In this document: piece after piece, positions 46,301 to 54,608 of the stretch
Numbering within the stretch: the stretch's first letter is position 1
How the letters are laid out: each line of letters starts with the position of its first letter
NCBI RefSeq assembly: GCF_018603515.1
Contig: NZ_JACATN010000001.1
Coordinates: forward strand, 992,001 to 1,056,000
Length of the DNA stretch: 64,000 bases
Reading direction: 5' to 3'
Source: Zobellia barbeyronii
GTDB taxonomy: Bacteria > Bacteroidota > Bacteroidia > Flavobacteriales > Flavobacteriaceae
Position numbers and translations under genes: made by a program
Notes under the pieces: model-generated
What the model saw: only the letters and a program-made list of their open reading frames with translations
Databases searched by the model: none
What the model was told of the DNA's origin: nothing

Positions 46301-46896
46301 AACATAGGGTCTGATTGCTGCATTTTCTTTTGAAGCCATTCATCAGGCTTTTGTTTGACTGCATTTAGACTGGCCCTGCCTACGAGAGCGGCAGACTCTT
46401 CCATATCTTCTAAAGCAATAATAGGTTTGTTGAACTTTCTACCGGCCTGATAAATGAACATATCAAGATAAGTTTCTTCTTCAAAATTCTGAGAAAACTC
46501 ATTGGTACGGTATAGAATATTGTTCACGATGCGGTCTTCGTAAGCCAAATATGCACCCAATATTTCTTTTCTAGGATTTTCTACTTTAAAAGAGCGGGCG
46601 TAAAAACCTTTGGTAACAAAACCAGCCTCAGAACCGTATGGGCTAGAGCCTGTTAGGTTATCTTTTTCCAGCCAAAGACCTGGGTCGGATTCTAGGGCAA
46701 CCATGTCACTTTTATCCAAAGCATCAAAAAAGACATCATCTAACCTAAAAGCAATTTTTTTACTAACGTGCATGGTTCCGTACAAGTAGGATGACTCTTG
46801 TAAACCGTTTCCTGAAATTTCCCATAGAAGGCTATTTTTTTCTTGGGCATGGACCGAGAAAGAAATAAGCAAAAGAAAAATCGATACGAGTCGCAT
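43372..46896 (-). CDS. Large TraB/GumN-domain exported protein
   Basis: A 1174-aa protein with a signal peptide (MRLVSIFLLLISFSVHAQ). Residues about 20-290 are a TraB/GumN domain: LYGTMHVSKKIAFRLDD, two conserved Glu/Asp-rich turns (VALESDPG, IIALEDMEES) and GIGAAHLPGDQG, whose GxxH motifs fit metal-dependent peptidase-like TIKI relatives. The remaining 880 residues, with a basic linker near 300 and an alpha-helical, repeat-like far C-terminus, match nothing I recognise. Ordinary GumN proteins are about 300 residues. The C-terminus is glycine, histidine and tyrosine rich (RPHGYGMYGHHGL). Confidence 0.85.
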   Translation of the reverse strand: MRLVSIFLLLISFSVHAQEKNSLLWEISGNGLQESSYLYGTMHVSKKIAFRLDDVFFDALDKSDMVALESDPGLWLEKDNLTGSSPYGSEAGFVTKGFYARSFKVENPRKEILGAYLAYEDRIVNNILYRTNEFSQNFEEETYLDMFIYQAGRKFNKPIIALEDMEESAALVGRASLNAVKQKPDEWLQKKMQQSDPMFLLQDAYRERNIALLDSIDRAMYTPHYMKNMLFIRNANMAERMDSVMRKGKVFTGIGAAHLPGDQGVISLLRKKGYTVKPLLSKATSKGKKLKLKFEQKKRQNEYSSYGPEDDFFSIDLPNKLYPISDIGKTTYVSPDLANGSFVVINRIPTYSFLKNDALFSLEEIDKLLFENIPGKILEKKSIKNGQFRGLDIKNLLKNGDHQRYQIFETPLELVIIKMGGEGDYVTKFSGNVFNSLKFRTDSVQGSKVISSIYEDFEVQMPALYSFTNRSRSGNRWVEGYDSITDNYYFLRRSVLNDFNFIEVDTFELKQIQKRFYQDLKLKPEYDFYKGRSLTSSAVIDHKTKKRLYLMTTLRRGEYFLLGMVGENEKEASLFFESFKIKDSKAQKLFETVVDTALYFTTKSTVKPPKFVESSTSYYNGAPKTKPYDAFHKKTIYKNDNGEAVSVELNKSHDFLMFRNLDSAWALRKKLYAHKKYVIINEETKSSPKGYHELQMTLADTASTRGVLVKNILKNGLLYELKAVVDTIEKPSTFITEFFTNFVPKDTVIGRDLFEDKVPEFFKALDTNDSIALDGYRFIKFETKHANALKKHISEFDLSNGERQIQLHLIRELAELKDIDITEFYKSFYAKAYNNSTAQAVLLQEIAKKSDEASTKLLLELMETDLPLLSNTFNISLIFKPYRKNLELAKKLYPKLLDYSSIPEYKEPIFSLLSELLTSNTIKPKLYKKYKTQILNDAKTLIKRQLSRDLSNTHNDFYNPRTSRTNTSLLEDYVTLLYPYITDKSVEQFFNQISLVEDPGVQATYLSQLLKNGKPVSQQKLTALASDINGRLPLFNKLKKANVLNHFPTAYNSQQYLAEALLFEGSKYNGLKDSVVFAAQKSLQLKEKQYTGYYFKKRNKEDYDKNFSMYVLIFENEKGLQTHPFYESDAMRIEDTDRDKDVIEYLTEAFELKDRKRADIYRPHGYGMYGHHGL

Positions 46897-46960
46897 AAAT
46901 GTTTTTTGGTGAGGGAATGCTCAATACTTCAGTTATGTACCTGAAAATAGGCGCTTTGTA

Positions 46961-46968
46961 CAAAAGTA
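46961..46968 (-). promoter_or_regulatory. TAnnTTTG box for the TraB/GumN gene
   Basis: TACTTTTG on the minus strand, 64 bp upstream of the ATG at 46896. Confidence 0.4.
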
Positions 46969-47035
46969 GAAAAGTGCCTTGTGCAATATATCCCTATAAA
47001 CCGTTAAAATAAATATTGGTTTTAAGGTATAACGG

Positions 47036-48112
47036 CTATTTTAGGGTAGTATTTTCTGGAGCTTCCATATTTTCTAAACGTAGTCTTGTACGGGGTAGAC
47101 TTTCTGGATAATTCTGTTGTAAGAAGCTTATCAATTTTTCACGAACATGAACTCTAAGGTCCCAAGCGGTAGAGGAATCTTTGGCACTCATTAGTGCTCT
47201 AATTTCAATATGGCTCGCCTTGGAATCTGTTACCTGAATATTATTTACTTCGCCATCCCAGAGAGGGGTGTTTTTTAGAACCTTAGTAAGTTCTTCTCGT
47301 AGGGTATCAAGTGGAACAGAATAGTCAGTGTACAAATAGACCGTGCCTAAAATATCAGCTGAAGATTTTGTCCAGTTTTGAAACGGTTTTTCAATAAAAT
47401 AGGTAGTAGGCAGTATCAAACGTCTCTTATCCCAAATTTTTACTACAACGTAGGTAAGTGTAATTTCTTCAATTCGGCCCCACTCACCTTCAACCACTAC
47501 TACGTCATCTAATTTAATGGGTTGAGCAATGGCAATTTGAATTCCGGCTAAGATTGTAGCAAGCATTTTTTGAGCCGAAAAACCAATGATAATACCGGCA
47601 ACCCCCGCCGATGCAAATATGCTTACGCCAATTTCTCGAATGCTATCAAAGCTCATAAGCGCAATACCGCAGGCAAGGATAATGATAATGAAAATGACAA
47701 TCCGTTCCAATATATTAAACTGTGTAGCTACTTTTCGGGCGCGCAAATTGTTTGCGGTATTCATGTCATAAGTATGCATGACATGCTCTTTTACCATTTT
47801 AATCACTTGTATGATAAGCCAAGTAAGAGCAAAAATAAAAAGCAGGGTACTGGCTTTTCTAAAGTAGTATTCAAAATGATTAAGACCCAGAAGTTGCCTT
47901 AAAGAACCCATTCTCAGTAATATGGAAAATAGGATAAGAACAATAGGTGTACTGACTTTTTTTACTGAAGAAGGTGGGATTAAATATTTTGGGTTTTTTC
48001 CAAACCTTCTAAGTATTTTGAGTAATACAAAATAGGCGACCAATAAAACGGCCAATGACCCTAAAAGTAAAAGAAGGGATTTATAGTTTTCATTAAAAAA
48101 ATCGTTCAACAT
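47036..48112 (-). CDS. MscS-type mechanosensitive channel
   Basis: Inner-membrane channel of the small-conductance mechanosensitive family. From ATG 48112 (MLNDFFNENYKSLLLLLG) it is 358 aa with four or five transmembrane segments. The pore helix region is ASAGVAGIIIGFSAQKMLATILAGIQIAIAQPIKLDD, and the beta domain is VVVEGEWGRIEEITLTYVVVKIWDKRRLILPTTYF. An in-frame ATG at 48226 would add 38 residues that look unlike a membrane-protein start; both remain possible. Confidence 0.9.
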   Translation of the reverse strand: MLNDFFNENYKSLLLLLGSLAVLLVAYFVLLKILRRFGKNPKYLIPPSSVKKVSTPIVLILFSILLRMGSLRQLLGLNHFEYYFRKASTLLFIFALTWLIIQVIKMVKEHVMHTYDMNTANNLRARKVATQFNILERIVIFIIIILACGIALMSFDSIREIGVSIFASAGVAGIIIGFSAQKMLATILAGIQIAIAQPIKLDDVVVVEGEWGRIEEITLTYVVVKIWDKRRLILPTTYFIEKPFQNWTKSSADILGTVYLYTDYSVPLDTLREELTKVLKNTPLWDGEVNNIQVTDSKASHIEIRALMSAKDSSTAWDLRVHVREKLISFLQQNYPESLPRTRLRLENMEAPENTTLK

Positions 48113-48263
48113 AACAAATGGTTCAAGGGGTAATATTAGTCTGTTTTTTAAATTCAAAAGTTCTAAATCGCTTATATAATTGATGTTATCTATAACAGCA
48201 TCAAAAAGTATTTTGATAACATGCACTTTAGATAAGTTTCAAGGCTTATTTTTGTTAAAATAA

Positions 48264-48271
48264 TACATTTG
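48264..48271 (+). promoter_or_regulatory. TAnnTTTG box for hemH, with a leader hairpin
   Basis: TACATTTG, 103 bp before the hemH ATG, followed by a small hairpin GCCCA-agtaaa-TGGGC (48271-48286). This implies an unusually long hemH leader. Confidence 0.4.
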
Positions 48272-48374
48272 CCCAAGTAAATGGGCATTTGAAGATAGCC
48301 ATATTCACGTAAAGCCGAAAGTTCTGTTCTGTGAAATAGCTTGTCTTACAAACCAAAAAAAGTATTGCTACACT

Positions 48375-49406
48375 ATGAAAGGAGTTTTATTGGTTAATTT
48401 GGGTTCTCCAGACAGCCCTACAGCAAAGGATGTTAAGCCTTATTTAGATGAGTTTTTAATGGATGAACGCGTGATCGATGTGCCTAATTGGTTACGTAAT
48501 ATTTTGGTTCGTGGAATTATTCTACAAACCCGTCCAAAAAAATCTGCTGAAGCTTACGCCAAAATTTGGTGGGAAGAAGGTTCTCCATTAATAGTCCTTT
48601 CAGAGCGGTTTACCAATAAGGTAAAAGAACAATCAGATATACCAGTAGCTTTAGGAATGCGCTACGGTAGCATGCCTATAAAAGGTGCTTTGAAAGAATT
48701 AAACGATAAAGGTGTAGATGAGGTTTTACTAGTTCCTTTGTATCCGCATTATGCCATGTCATCTTATGAAACGGTAGTAGTAAAAGTTATGGAAGAGCAA
48801 GAAAAGCTTTTCCCGAACATGAAATTGACTACGCTACCTGCTTTTTATAAAAATCCAGAGTATATACGTGTTCTTTCAGAACGGATTGCCGAAAGCCTTG
48901 AGGGTTTTGATTATGACCATATTCTGTTTTCATATCACGGTATTCCAGAAAGACATATTCGCAAGTCAGACCCAACGCACTTTCATTGTAAAATAGATGG
49001 TAAATGTTGCCAGACGAACTCTGTAGCACATAATACGTGTTATCGTCACCAGTGTTTTGATACGACCGAATCTGTAAAGGCATATTTGAACCTTCCTGCG
49101 GATAAAGTGAGTAACTCTTTTCAATCGCGTCTTCCTAATGATCCGTGGTTAAAGCCATACACAGATTTTGAATTTGAACGTTTTCCAAAAGAGGGTATAA
49201 AGAACCTTGCAGTCATTACACCGGCATTTGTTGCCGATTGTTTAGAGACGCTAGAAGAAATTGCCATGGAAGGACAACATCAATTTCAGGAAGCGGGTGG
49301 TAAAGAATACAAACATATACCATGTTTGAACGAAAGTGATGCATGGGTAAAGGTTATGGCCAATTGGATTAAAGACTGGCAAAAAACGGGTGCTTTGCCC
49401 GCGTAA
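48375..49406 (+). CDS. hemH: Ferrochelatase
   Basis: Inserts iron into protoporphyrin IX to make protoheme. The 343-aa protein has the metal-binding His188 in LFSYHGIPERHIR, MLVNLGSPDSP at the start (GVLLVNLGSPDSPTAKDV) and VPLYPHYAMSSYETV. A run of Cys (HCKIDGKCCQTNSVAHNTCYRHQC) lies in the middle and is reminiscent of cysteine-rich loops in some bacterial ferrochelatases. It is separated from the other heme genes by about 12 kb of unrelated surface-protein genes. Secure. Confidence 0.95.
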   Translation: MKGVLLVNLGSPDSPTAKDVKPYLDEFLMDERVIDVPNWLRNILVRGIILQTRPKKSAEAYAKIWWEEGSPLIVLSERFTNKVKEQSDIPVALGMRYGSMPIKGALKELNDKGVDEVLLVPLYPHYAMSSYETVVVKVMEEQEKLFPNMKLTTLPAFYKNPEYIRVLSERIAESLEGFDYDHILFSYHGIPERHIRKSDPTHFHCKIDGKCCQTNSVAHNTCYRHQCFDTTESVKAYLNLPADKVSNSFQSRLPNDPWLKPYTDFEFERFPKEGIKNLAVITPAFVADCLETLEEIAMEGQHQFQEAGGKEYKHIPCLNESDAWVKVMANWIKDWQKTGALPA

Positions 49407-49448
49407 CAGAGTAGTAACCGCCTGTACAACGTCAATAATTGATTAAAT

Positions 49449-50837
49449 ATGGCTAAAGTATCCGCAGAACAATTAGGGTCGGAACCAATAGGGAAGCTTT
49501 TGGTGAAACAGGCCTTACCAGCTTCTATTGGTATTTTGGTGATGTCGCTCAATATTTTGGTCGACTCCATTTTTGTTGGCAACTGGATTGGCTCTATTGC
49601 CATTGCAGCTATAAACGTAGTGTTGCCAGTTTCCTTTTTTATTGCAGCATTGGGGATGTCTATTGGTATTGGTGGGTCTAGTATTATTTCTAGAGCACTT
49701 GGGGCCGATGACCACGCCAAAGCCGTAAAGACTTTTGGTAATCAAATCACTTTAACTTTATTGATTACTACTGTAATGGTAGTGCTGGGGCTTTATTATG
49801 TTGATGAGCTCATACCTGCTTTTGGAGGGAAAGGAACCATCTTTGAGCCTGCAAAAATATATTATACCATTGTACTTTATGGAGTGCCTTTCTTGGCACT
49901 TTGTATGATGGGGAATACGGTAATCCGTGCAGAGGGAAAACCCAAATTTGCTATGATTGCCATGATTATCCCATCTATTGGTAACCTTGTAATGGACTAC
50001 GTGTTCATCTATATATTTGATTGGGGAATGGAAGGTGCCGCCTGGGCTACGACCGTTGGGTATGTTCTATGTGCGGCCTATGTACTTTACTTTTTTCTAT
50101 CGGATAAATCGGAACTGAAACTAAAACCTGCTTGTTTTAAACTGGAGTTGCCCATTATAAAAGAAATTGGCTCCTTAGGATTTGTTACATTATCACGGCA
50201 AGCAACTACCAGTGTAGTTTATCTTTTAATGAATAACATCCTTTTTGATCTTGGAGGTGAAGCTATGGTTGCTGTTTACGCAATTATAGGTCGTATGCTT
50301 ATGTTTGCTTTGTTTCCGGTATTTGGTGTTACCCAAGGGTTTTTACCTATTGCTGGATTTAATTATGGGGCAAAAAAATACCAAAGGGTACGAAAATCTA
50401 TTAATACGGCAATTAAATATGCTTCGCTCTTGGCAGCCATTGTGTTTGTTGGGCTTATGATTTTTCCTCAAGAAATTGCATCGTTGTTTTTAAGTGATAG
50501 AGCAGGGCAATCGGCAATTGATTTAGCAGCTAATGCTTACGTTTTAGAGCACATACCTTTAGCTATGCGCTTGGTGTTTGCAGCAACTCCTATCATTGCT
50601 TTGCAGTTGATTGGTGCAGCCTATTTTCAAGCGATTGGAAAGGCAATACCAGCATTGTTACTTACCTTATCTAGGCAAGGTTTCTTTTTTATTCCGCTTA
50701 TATTAATTTTGCCCAATTACCTGGGAGAATTGGGAGTTTGGCTTTCTTTTCCGATAGCAGATGTTTTGGCTACCATTGTAACCGGTTTCTATCTTAGAAA
50801 GGAAATAAAGAATACTTTAGTCGAAGAAGAGACATAG
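49449..50837 (+). CDS. MATE-family efflux transporter
   Basis: A 462-aa inner-membrane multidrug or metabolite exporter with twelve predicted transmembrane segments. It has the family features GSEPIGKLLVKQALPASIGILVMSLNILVDSIFVGNWIG and the second-half repeat GFVTLSRQATTSVVYLLMNNILFDLGGE. It follows hemH by 42 bp in the same direction and could be co-transcribed. The substrate is unknown; a link with heme or porphyrin export is only positional. Confidence 0.92.
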   Translation: MAKVSAEQLGSEPIGKLLVKQALPASIGILVMSLNILVDSIFVGNWIGSIAIAAINVVLPVSFFIAALGMSIGIGGSSIISRALGADDHAKAVKTFGNQITLTLLITTVMVVLGLYYVDELIPAFGGKGTIFEPAKIYYTIVLYGVPFLALCMMGNTVIRAEGKPKFAMIAMIIPSIGNLVMDYVFIYIFDWGMEGAAWATTVGYVLCAAYVLYFFLSDKSELKLKPACFKLELPIIKEIGSLGFVTLSRQATTSVVYLLMNNILFDLGGEAMVAVYAIIGRMLMFALFPVFGVTQGFLPIAGFNYGAKKYQRVRKSINTAIKYASLLAAIVFVGLMIFPQEIASLFLSDRAGQSAIDLAANAYVLEHIPLAMRLVFAATPIIALQLIGAAYFQAIGKAIPALLLTLSRQGFFFIPLILILPNYLGELGVWLSFPIADVLATIVTGFYLRKEIKNTLVEEET

Positions 50838-50873
50838 ATTCTGCCTCTTCTCGACTTATAATTTTCAATCTTA

Positions 50874-52202
50874 TTATTGTTTCATATTCACTCCTGCAGC
50901 TTTAGCATGTCTAAGTTCCATACCTGTTGATGACCTAGGCTTGAAGCCGTTCCAATCTTTCTCATTAGATTCTACAGGAACGTCTAGATACTGGGCATAG
51001 TCGGCACCTTTTAAGTGGGTTCCCAAAAATGCAGTAAGAAAGTGTTGGTTGATGTTATTGATTTTTCGCTGATCCCAAGAAGGTTCGGCATATCTGTAAT
51101 ATTCATCAATGTGTAATCCTGGTTGAAGAGCCTCTGCTGGCGGAGGGTTAGGAGCTACATTATGTCTCGCATTCTTATAAGTTAGTAAGTATCGATCTGC
51201 ATTAACAGCGCCTTCATAAATTGCTTTGATACCTTTTTCATAACCAGATATATCATCTTGGTCACCAGCCACAAATAAAGTTGGCTTTTTTAAACCAGCT
51301 AATCCCGTAGCGTCCCAAACACCACGTTCCATTCCCCAAGGAGCAAAAGCAACAACTGCTTTAATTCTAGGGTCTATTTGTTTTTGGTATTCTGCGTTAC
51401 TGGCAGCTAAGGCAGAAATTGCTGTGCTACCACCAGTCATTTGTCCAAAGAAAGCCGTCATACCGTCACTGTAGCCTGCGCCGCCAACATTAAGTACACC
51501 ATAACCTCCCATAGAATAGCCAACGATACCTATATTTTCGGAATCTACCATTCCTGAAAGCTGGTCTTTTGATGAAGAACCCCCTTTTTCGGCAATAGTA
51601 TTAATTACAAATTTGATGTCTTTTGCACGGTTAAGTAATGTACTTTGAAAAGCGTTGGCATCTTTAAAGGTTGAATCCGTATGGTCTATAGAAACCACCA
51701 CATAACCTTTTGAGGCTAAATTTTCGGTTAAGTAGGTCATAAGATACCTAGAACCTACGTATCCGTGTGATACTATTATTAATGGATATCCAACCTTGTT
51801 AGCTTTTGGTGCTGCATCGCGATAAGCCCTACCTTTAAAAGAAAAAGGAACCAATGGGCGTAATGAATCACCTCTGGTACCCATTACCTCTTCATAGGAA
51901 ACTGTAGCTGTTTTATTTGCCGGAGCTTCAGAAGGATACCAAACTTCTATGGTAAGTGCTCGGTCATACATGGGGTCTTTACCTTCCTTTGAGTTTAAAA
52001 TATCTACTTGGTCTTTATGGACTAGGTTAAGTGTGCGTACTCCAACGGTGTGGTCTCCTCGTTCTGCTAGTTTAGGAGCATCTGGGAGTGCATCGCCATA
52101 TAAAAAATCTTGGGCTTGAGTTGTGAATGTTGCGCATAAAAACAGTAATGTCGCAGTAATTTTTACGTTTGCCTTTCGGGCAAAGGGGACTTTAATTTTC
52201 AT
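50874..52202 (-). CDS. Exported alpha/beta hydrolase, PAF-acetylhydrolase/dienelactone-like
   Basis: A 442-aa exported hydrolase. The signal peptide ends TTQAQ. An N-terminal beta extension (VGVRTLNLVHKDQVDIL, ALTIEVWYPSEAPANKT) precedes the hydrolase core with the oxyanion strand PLIIVSHGYVGSRY, the nucleophile elbow GYSMGGYGV, an Asp in VAGDQDDISGYE and the His in KNARHNVAP. The pattern LTIEVWYPS and SHGYVGSR resembles the platelet-activating-factor acetylhydrolase-like family. It is convergent with the MATE gene. Substrate unknown; probably short-chain esters. Confidence 0.83.
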   Translation of the reverse strand: MKIKVPFARKANVKITATLLFLCATFTTQAQDFLYGDALPDAPKLAERGDHTVGVRTLNLVHKDQVDILNSKEGKDPMYDRALTIEVWYPSEAPANKTATVSYEEVMGTRGDSLRPLVPFSFKGRAYRDAAPKANKVGYPLIIVSHGYVGSRYLMTYLTENLASKGYVVVSIDHTDSTFKDANAFQSTLLNRAKDIKFVINTIAEKGGSSSKDQLSGMVDSENIGIVGYSMGGYGVLNVGGAGYSDGMTAFFGQMTGGSTAISALAASNAEYQKQIDPRIKAVVAFAPWGMERGVWDATGLAGLKKPTLFVAGDQDDISGYEKGIKAIYEGAVNADRYLLTYKNARHNVAPNPPPAEALQPGLHIDEYYRYAEPSWDQRKINNINQHFLTAFLGTHLKGADYAQYLDVPVESNEKDWNGFKPRSSTGMELRHAKAAGVNMKQ

Positions 52203-52261
52203 AGTGTTGAAATTGAGTTGAGTCTAAATGTAATGAAATTACATAAGAAATTTATGAGGCA

Positions 52262-53077
52262 TTAGATTTTTGCAATAGACATTTCTTCGTATTCCAATCT
52301 AATTTGTTCTTCGCTGTATTTGCGTTCCAAACGTCTAATACTGAAATGTGCGTGAGCCATATTTTGAAAGTGATCAATGAAGGCAAGATTAATTGTAGCA
52401 CCACCCGCTGCGCCTATTATGGGTATGGCTTGGGCTACGAATTTCTCCGACACTTGTACGCTGAATCTAGAAGCCACTTGGGCTATTAATTGCAATAAAG
52501 GGTTGCCCGTAGTATTCAATAAGGTAGTTACCGTTTTGCCGGCAATTCCACTAGCCCCTTTTACTGCAGAGCCAATAGCTATTTTTGTTGCATAATAACC
52601 CGTATCTAAATTATCATCATGTTTACTTTTTCCGCCTAGGGCAAAAACTTGTAGACAGGCCAACTGTGAGTCTAGTGAATTTAAGTCTTCTCCTTCACTA
52701 CGCGCAATATCCATAATGGAGCGCATCATGAGTTTGGTAGCTAGTGTAAGGTCTACAGCAAAAGCACTTGCACCTAAAGCTCCTCCAATAGCACCAGATG
52801 ATGTTACGAGCGCTTTATAAAAATTATTAATAGGTGTAGTTTTTGCTTTTTTATTCATTGAAAGCAAATTGGTCTTCACTACCGTATGGAGTACTTTATA
52901 AGTAATCTGCTGTAACCAATTACGTTGCTTTTGTGGTAACAGTTGAATGCGACTTTCTATAACATTGCCCATCTTGTTCAGACCTTGCATTGCCCAACCT
53001 ATTTGTTCCATTTTTTGCTTGGCAGAACGGAGCGTTAGCAAATCTTCTGGCGTCAGTTTATTATTTGTGATTTTCAA
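52262..53077 (-). CDS. EcsC family protein
   Basis: A 271-aa protein of the EcsC family, named after a Bacillus subtilis gene next to an ABC transporter. A helical N-terminal region is followed by a glycine/alanine-rich central part (TSSGAIGGALGASAFAVDLTLATKLMMRSIMDIARSEGED) and KFVAQAIPIIGAAGGATINLAFIDHFQNMAHAHFSIRRLERKY, the conserved end of the family. It lacks a signal peptide and seems membrane-associated through amphipathic helices. Function is not established. It is a single gene divergent from the thioredoxin-like gene. Confidence 0.88.
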   Translation of the reverse strand: MKITNNKLTPEDLLTLRSAKQKMEQIGWAMQGLNKMGNVIESRIQLLPQKQRNWLQQITYKVLHTVVKTNLLSMNKKAKTTPINNFYKALVTSSGAIGGALGASAFAVDLTLATKLMMRSIMDIARSEGEDLNSLDSQLACLQVFALGGKSKHDDNLDTGYYATKIAIGSAVKGASGIAGKTVTTLLNTTGNPLLQLIAQVASRFSVQVSEKFVAQAIPIIGAAGGATINLAFIDHFQNMAHAHFSIRRLERKYSEEQIRLEYEEMSIAKI

Positions 53078-53225
53078 AGCGAGTGTTTTAATATATGGGC
53101 TGCTCTAAAATAAGCATTCCTGCAATTTATTGGGTTAAATGGACTAACTTTTATAATAACTTCATTTTCCCTATATTTAGAGAAGACGAACAGCAAAACA
53201 GAACTGTTCTGACCATAAGCCAAAC

Positions 53226-53909
53226 ATGAAAAACCTCCATTATTTCTTAGTATTTAGCATACTATTACTCTCCCAACAACTTGAAGCCCAAAAATTTTTT
53301 AAAATAGCAAATGATGTAGTAGACGAAGCTACATTTAAAGAAGGCTTAGCACTTATTGCAGAAGAATACGATCCGCAAATCGTTACGTATAAAACTTTTG
53401 AGCGTGTAACCTCAAAAGATAGTATTATAGAGAATATTTCTATAGTTGTTCTACAAGAGGATGAGGAAGAAGAAGTTTATAGGGTATTTGATTTTTTAGG
53501 AAAGCCTTTACCGGATTTTGAGTTTAGTGACGTAACCGGAAGTTCTATTTCAAAACAGAAATTTTCAGGAAAATACACTGTAGTAGGGCTCTATAAAGAT
53601 GCGGCACAAGTAAGAAAAGCACATATAAAATCTTTGAACGCTTTGGTGAATACGGGCGAATACAATGCTGTAGCACTCATCGCGAAAAACGGAAATATGG
53701 CTGGCATAGCTAAGAGAGCAGATTTCCCTGTTCTGAACGAATGTATCTCATGGTATATTGATAATATTTCAATCCCTGAATCGCCAAAATTTCTTGTCTT
53801 GGATGAAACTGGTAACCTGAAGTATATTTTTCAAGAATTTCCACAAAAGGAGGATGTTATACAGCCTTTAGATCCGGTCCACTTGAAGATATATGATATT
53901 CTTAGATAG
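53226..53909 (+). CDS. Exported thioredoxin-like protein without catalytic cysteines
   Basis: A 227-aa exported protein: signal peptide ending QLEAQ, a small N-terminal domain (residues about 20-90), then a thioredoxin/redoxin-like fold (GKPLPDFEFSDVTGSSISKQKFSGKYTVVGLYKDA to PKFLVLDETGNLKYIF). Where TlpA-type proteins have a WCxxC motif after the first core strand, this one has LYKDAAQVRKAH, so the redox cysteines are missing. It is 76 bp upstream of hemJ, which has its own promoter. Probably a binding or structural role; the fold is an inference from pattern. Confidence 0.65.
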   Translation: MKNLHYFLVFSILLLSQQLEAQKFFKIANDVVDEATFKEGLALIAEEYDPQIVTYKTFERVTSKDSIIENISIVVLQEDEEEEVYRVFDFLGKPLPDFEFSDVTGSSISKQKFSGKYTVVGLYKDAAQVRKAHIKSLNALVNTGEYNAVALIAKNGNMAGIAKRADFPVLNECISWYIDNISIPESPKFLVLDETGNLKYIFQEFPQKEDVIQPLDPVHLKIYDILR

Positions 53910-53950
53910 AAACCTTACCATCTTTTAGGGAGGATATTTCTTGTTTTCCC

Positions 53951-53958
53951 TAACTTTG
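53951..53958 (+). promoter_or_regulatory. TAnnTTTG box for hemJ
   Basis: TAACTTTG, 27 bp before the GTG start at 53986. Confidence 0.45.
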
Positions 53959-53985
53959 AGGTCATAATACCTAAAGTTAGAATTC

Positions 53986-54528
53986 GTGTATCAATACATA
54001 AAAGCATTACATCTTATTTTTGTTATTACGTGGTTCGCCGGGTTGTTCTATATTCCTAGATTATTCATTTATCATATTGAAGCTGCTGCTAAACCTTCTC
54101 CTGAAAAAGAAATTCTTACCAAACAGCTGAAGCTAATGACCAAAAGACTTTGGTTTATTATAACATGGCCATCTGCTGTACTCGCAACTGGTTTTGGTAT
54201 TTGGTTATTAATTCTAACACCGGTTTGGCTACAACAACCATGGATGCATGTAAAACTCGCATTTGTAGTGTTATTGATTATTTATCATTTAAAATCGCAT
54301 CAAATTTTTAAACAATTGCAGCGCGATGAGGTTAAATACAGCTCTAAGTTCATGCGTATCTACAACGAGGGAGCTACTATTATTTTGTTTGCCGTAGTGT
54401 TTTTGGTGATTCTAAAAAGTGCCTTTAATTGGATTTTTGGAGTCATCGGTATTATTGTTCTAGGCATTCTTCTGATGCTAGGTATTAAATTGTACAAGAG
54501 AATTAGGTCTAAGAACCCTGACGCATAA
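53986..54528 (+). CDS. hemJ: Protoporphyrinogen IX oxidase HemJ
   Basis: Oxidises protoporphyrinogen IX to protoporphyrin IX in the inner membrane, in place of HemG or HemY. The 180-aa protein has the family start YIKALHLIFVITWFAGLFYIPRLFIYHIEA with its conserved His residues, MTKRLWFIITWPSAVLATGFGIWLL, and four transmembrane segments. It begins with GTG. Together with hemF and hemH in this window it completes the late oxygen-linked steps of heme synthesis. It has its own promoter box. Confidence 0.93.
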   Translation: MYQYIKALHLIFVITWFAGLFYIPRLFIYHIEAAAKPSPEKEILTKQLKLMTKRLWFIITWPSAVLATGFGIWLLILTPVWLQQPWMHVKLAFVVLLIIYHLKSHQIFKQLQRDEVKYSSKFMRIYNEGATIILFAVVFLVILKSAFNWIFGVIGIIVLGILLMLGIKLYKRIRSKNPDA

Positions 54529-54608
54529 ATAATTATTCGTCTTTCAAATTATTTTTGACACATTAAGTTGAACCATTTTAACGAGCTAATAAGCGTGCAT
54601 AGAATGGC

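Noticed and set aside
48227-48374. Possible riboswitch before hemH
   Set aside because: The long leader has only a 5-bp hairpin and no element I recognise as a known riboswitch.
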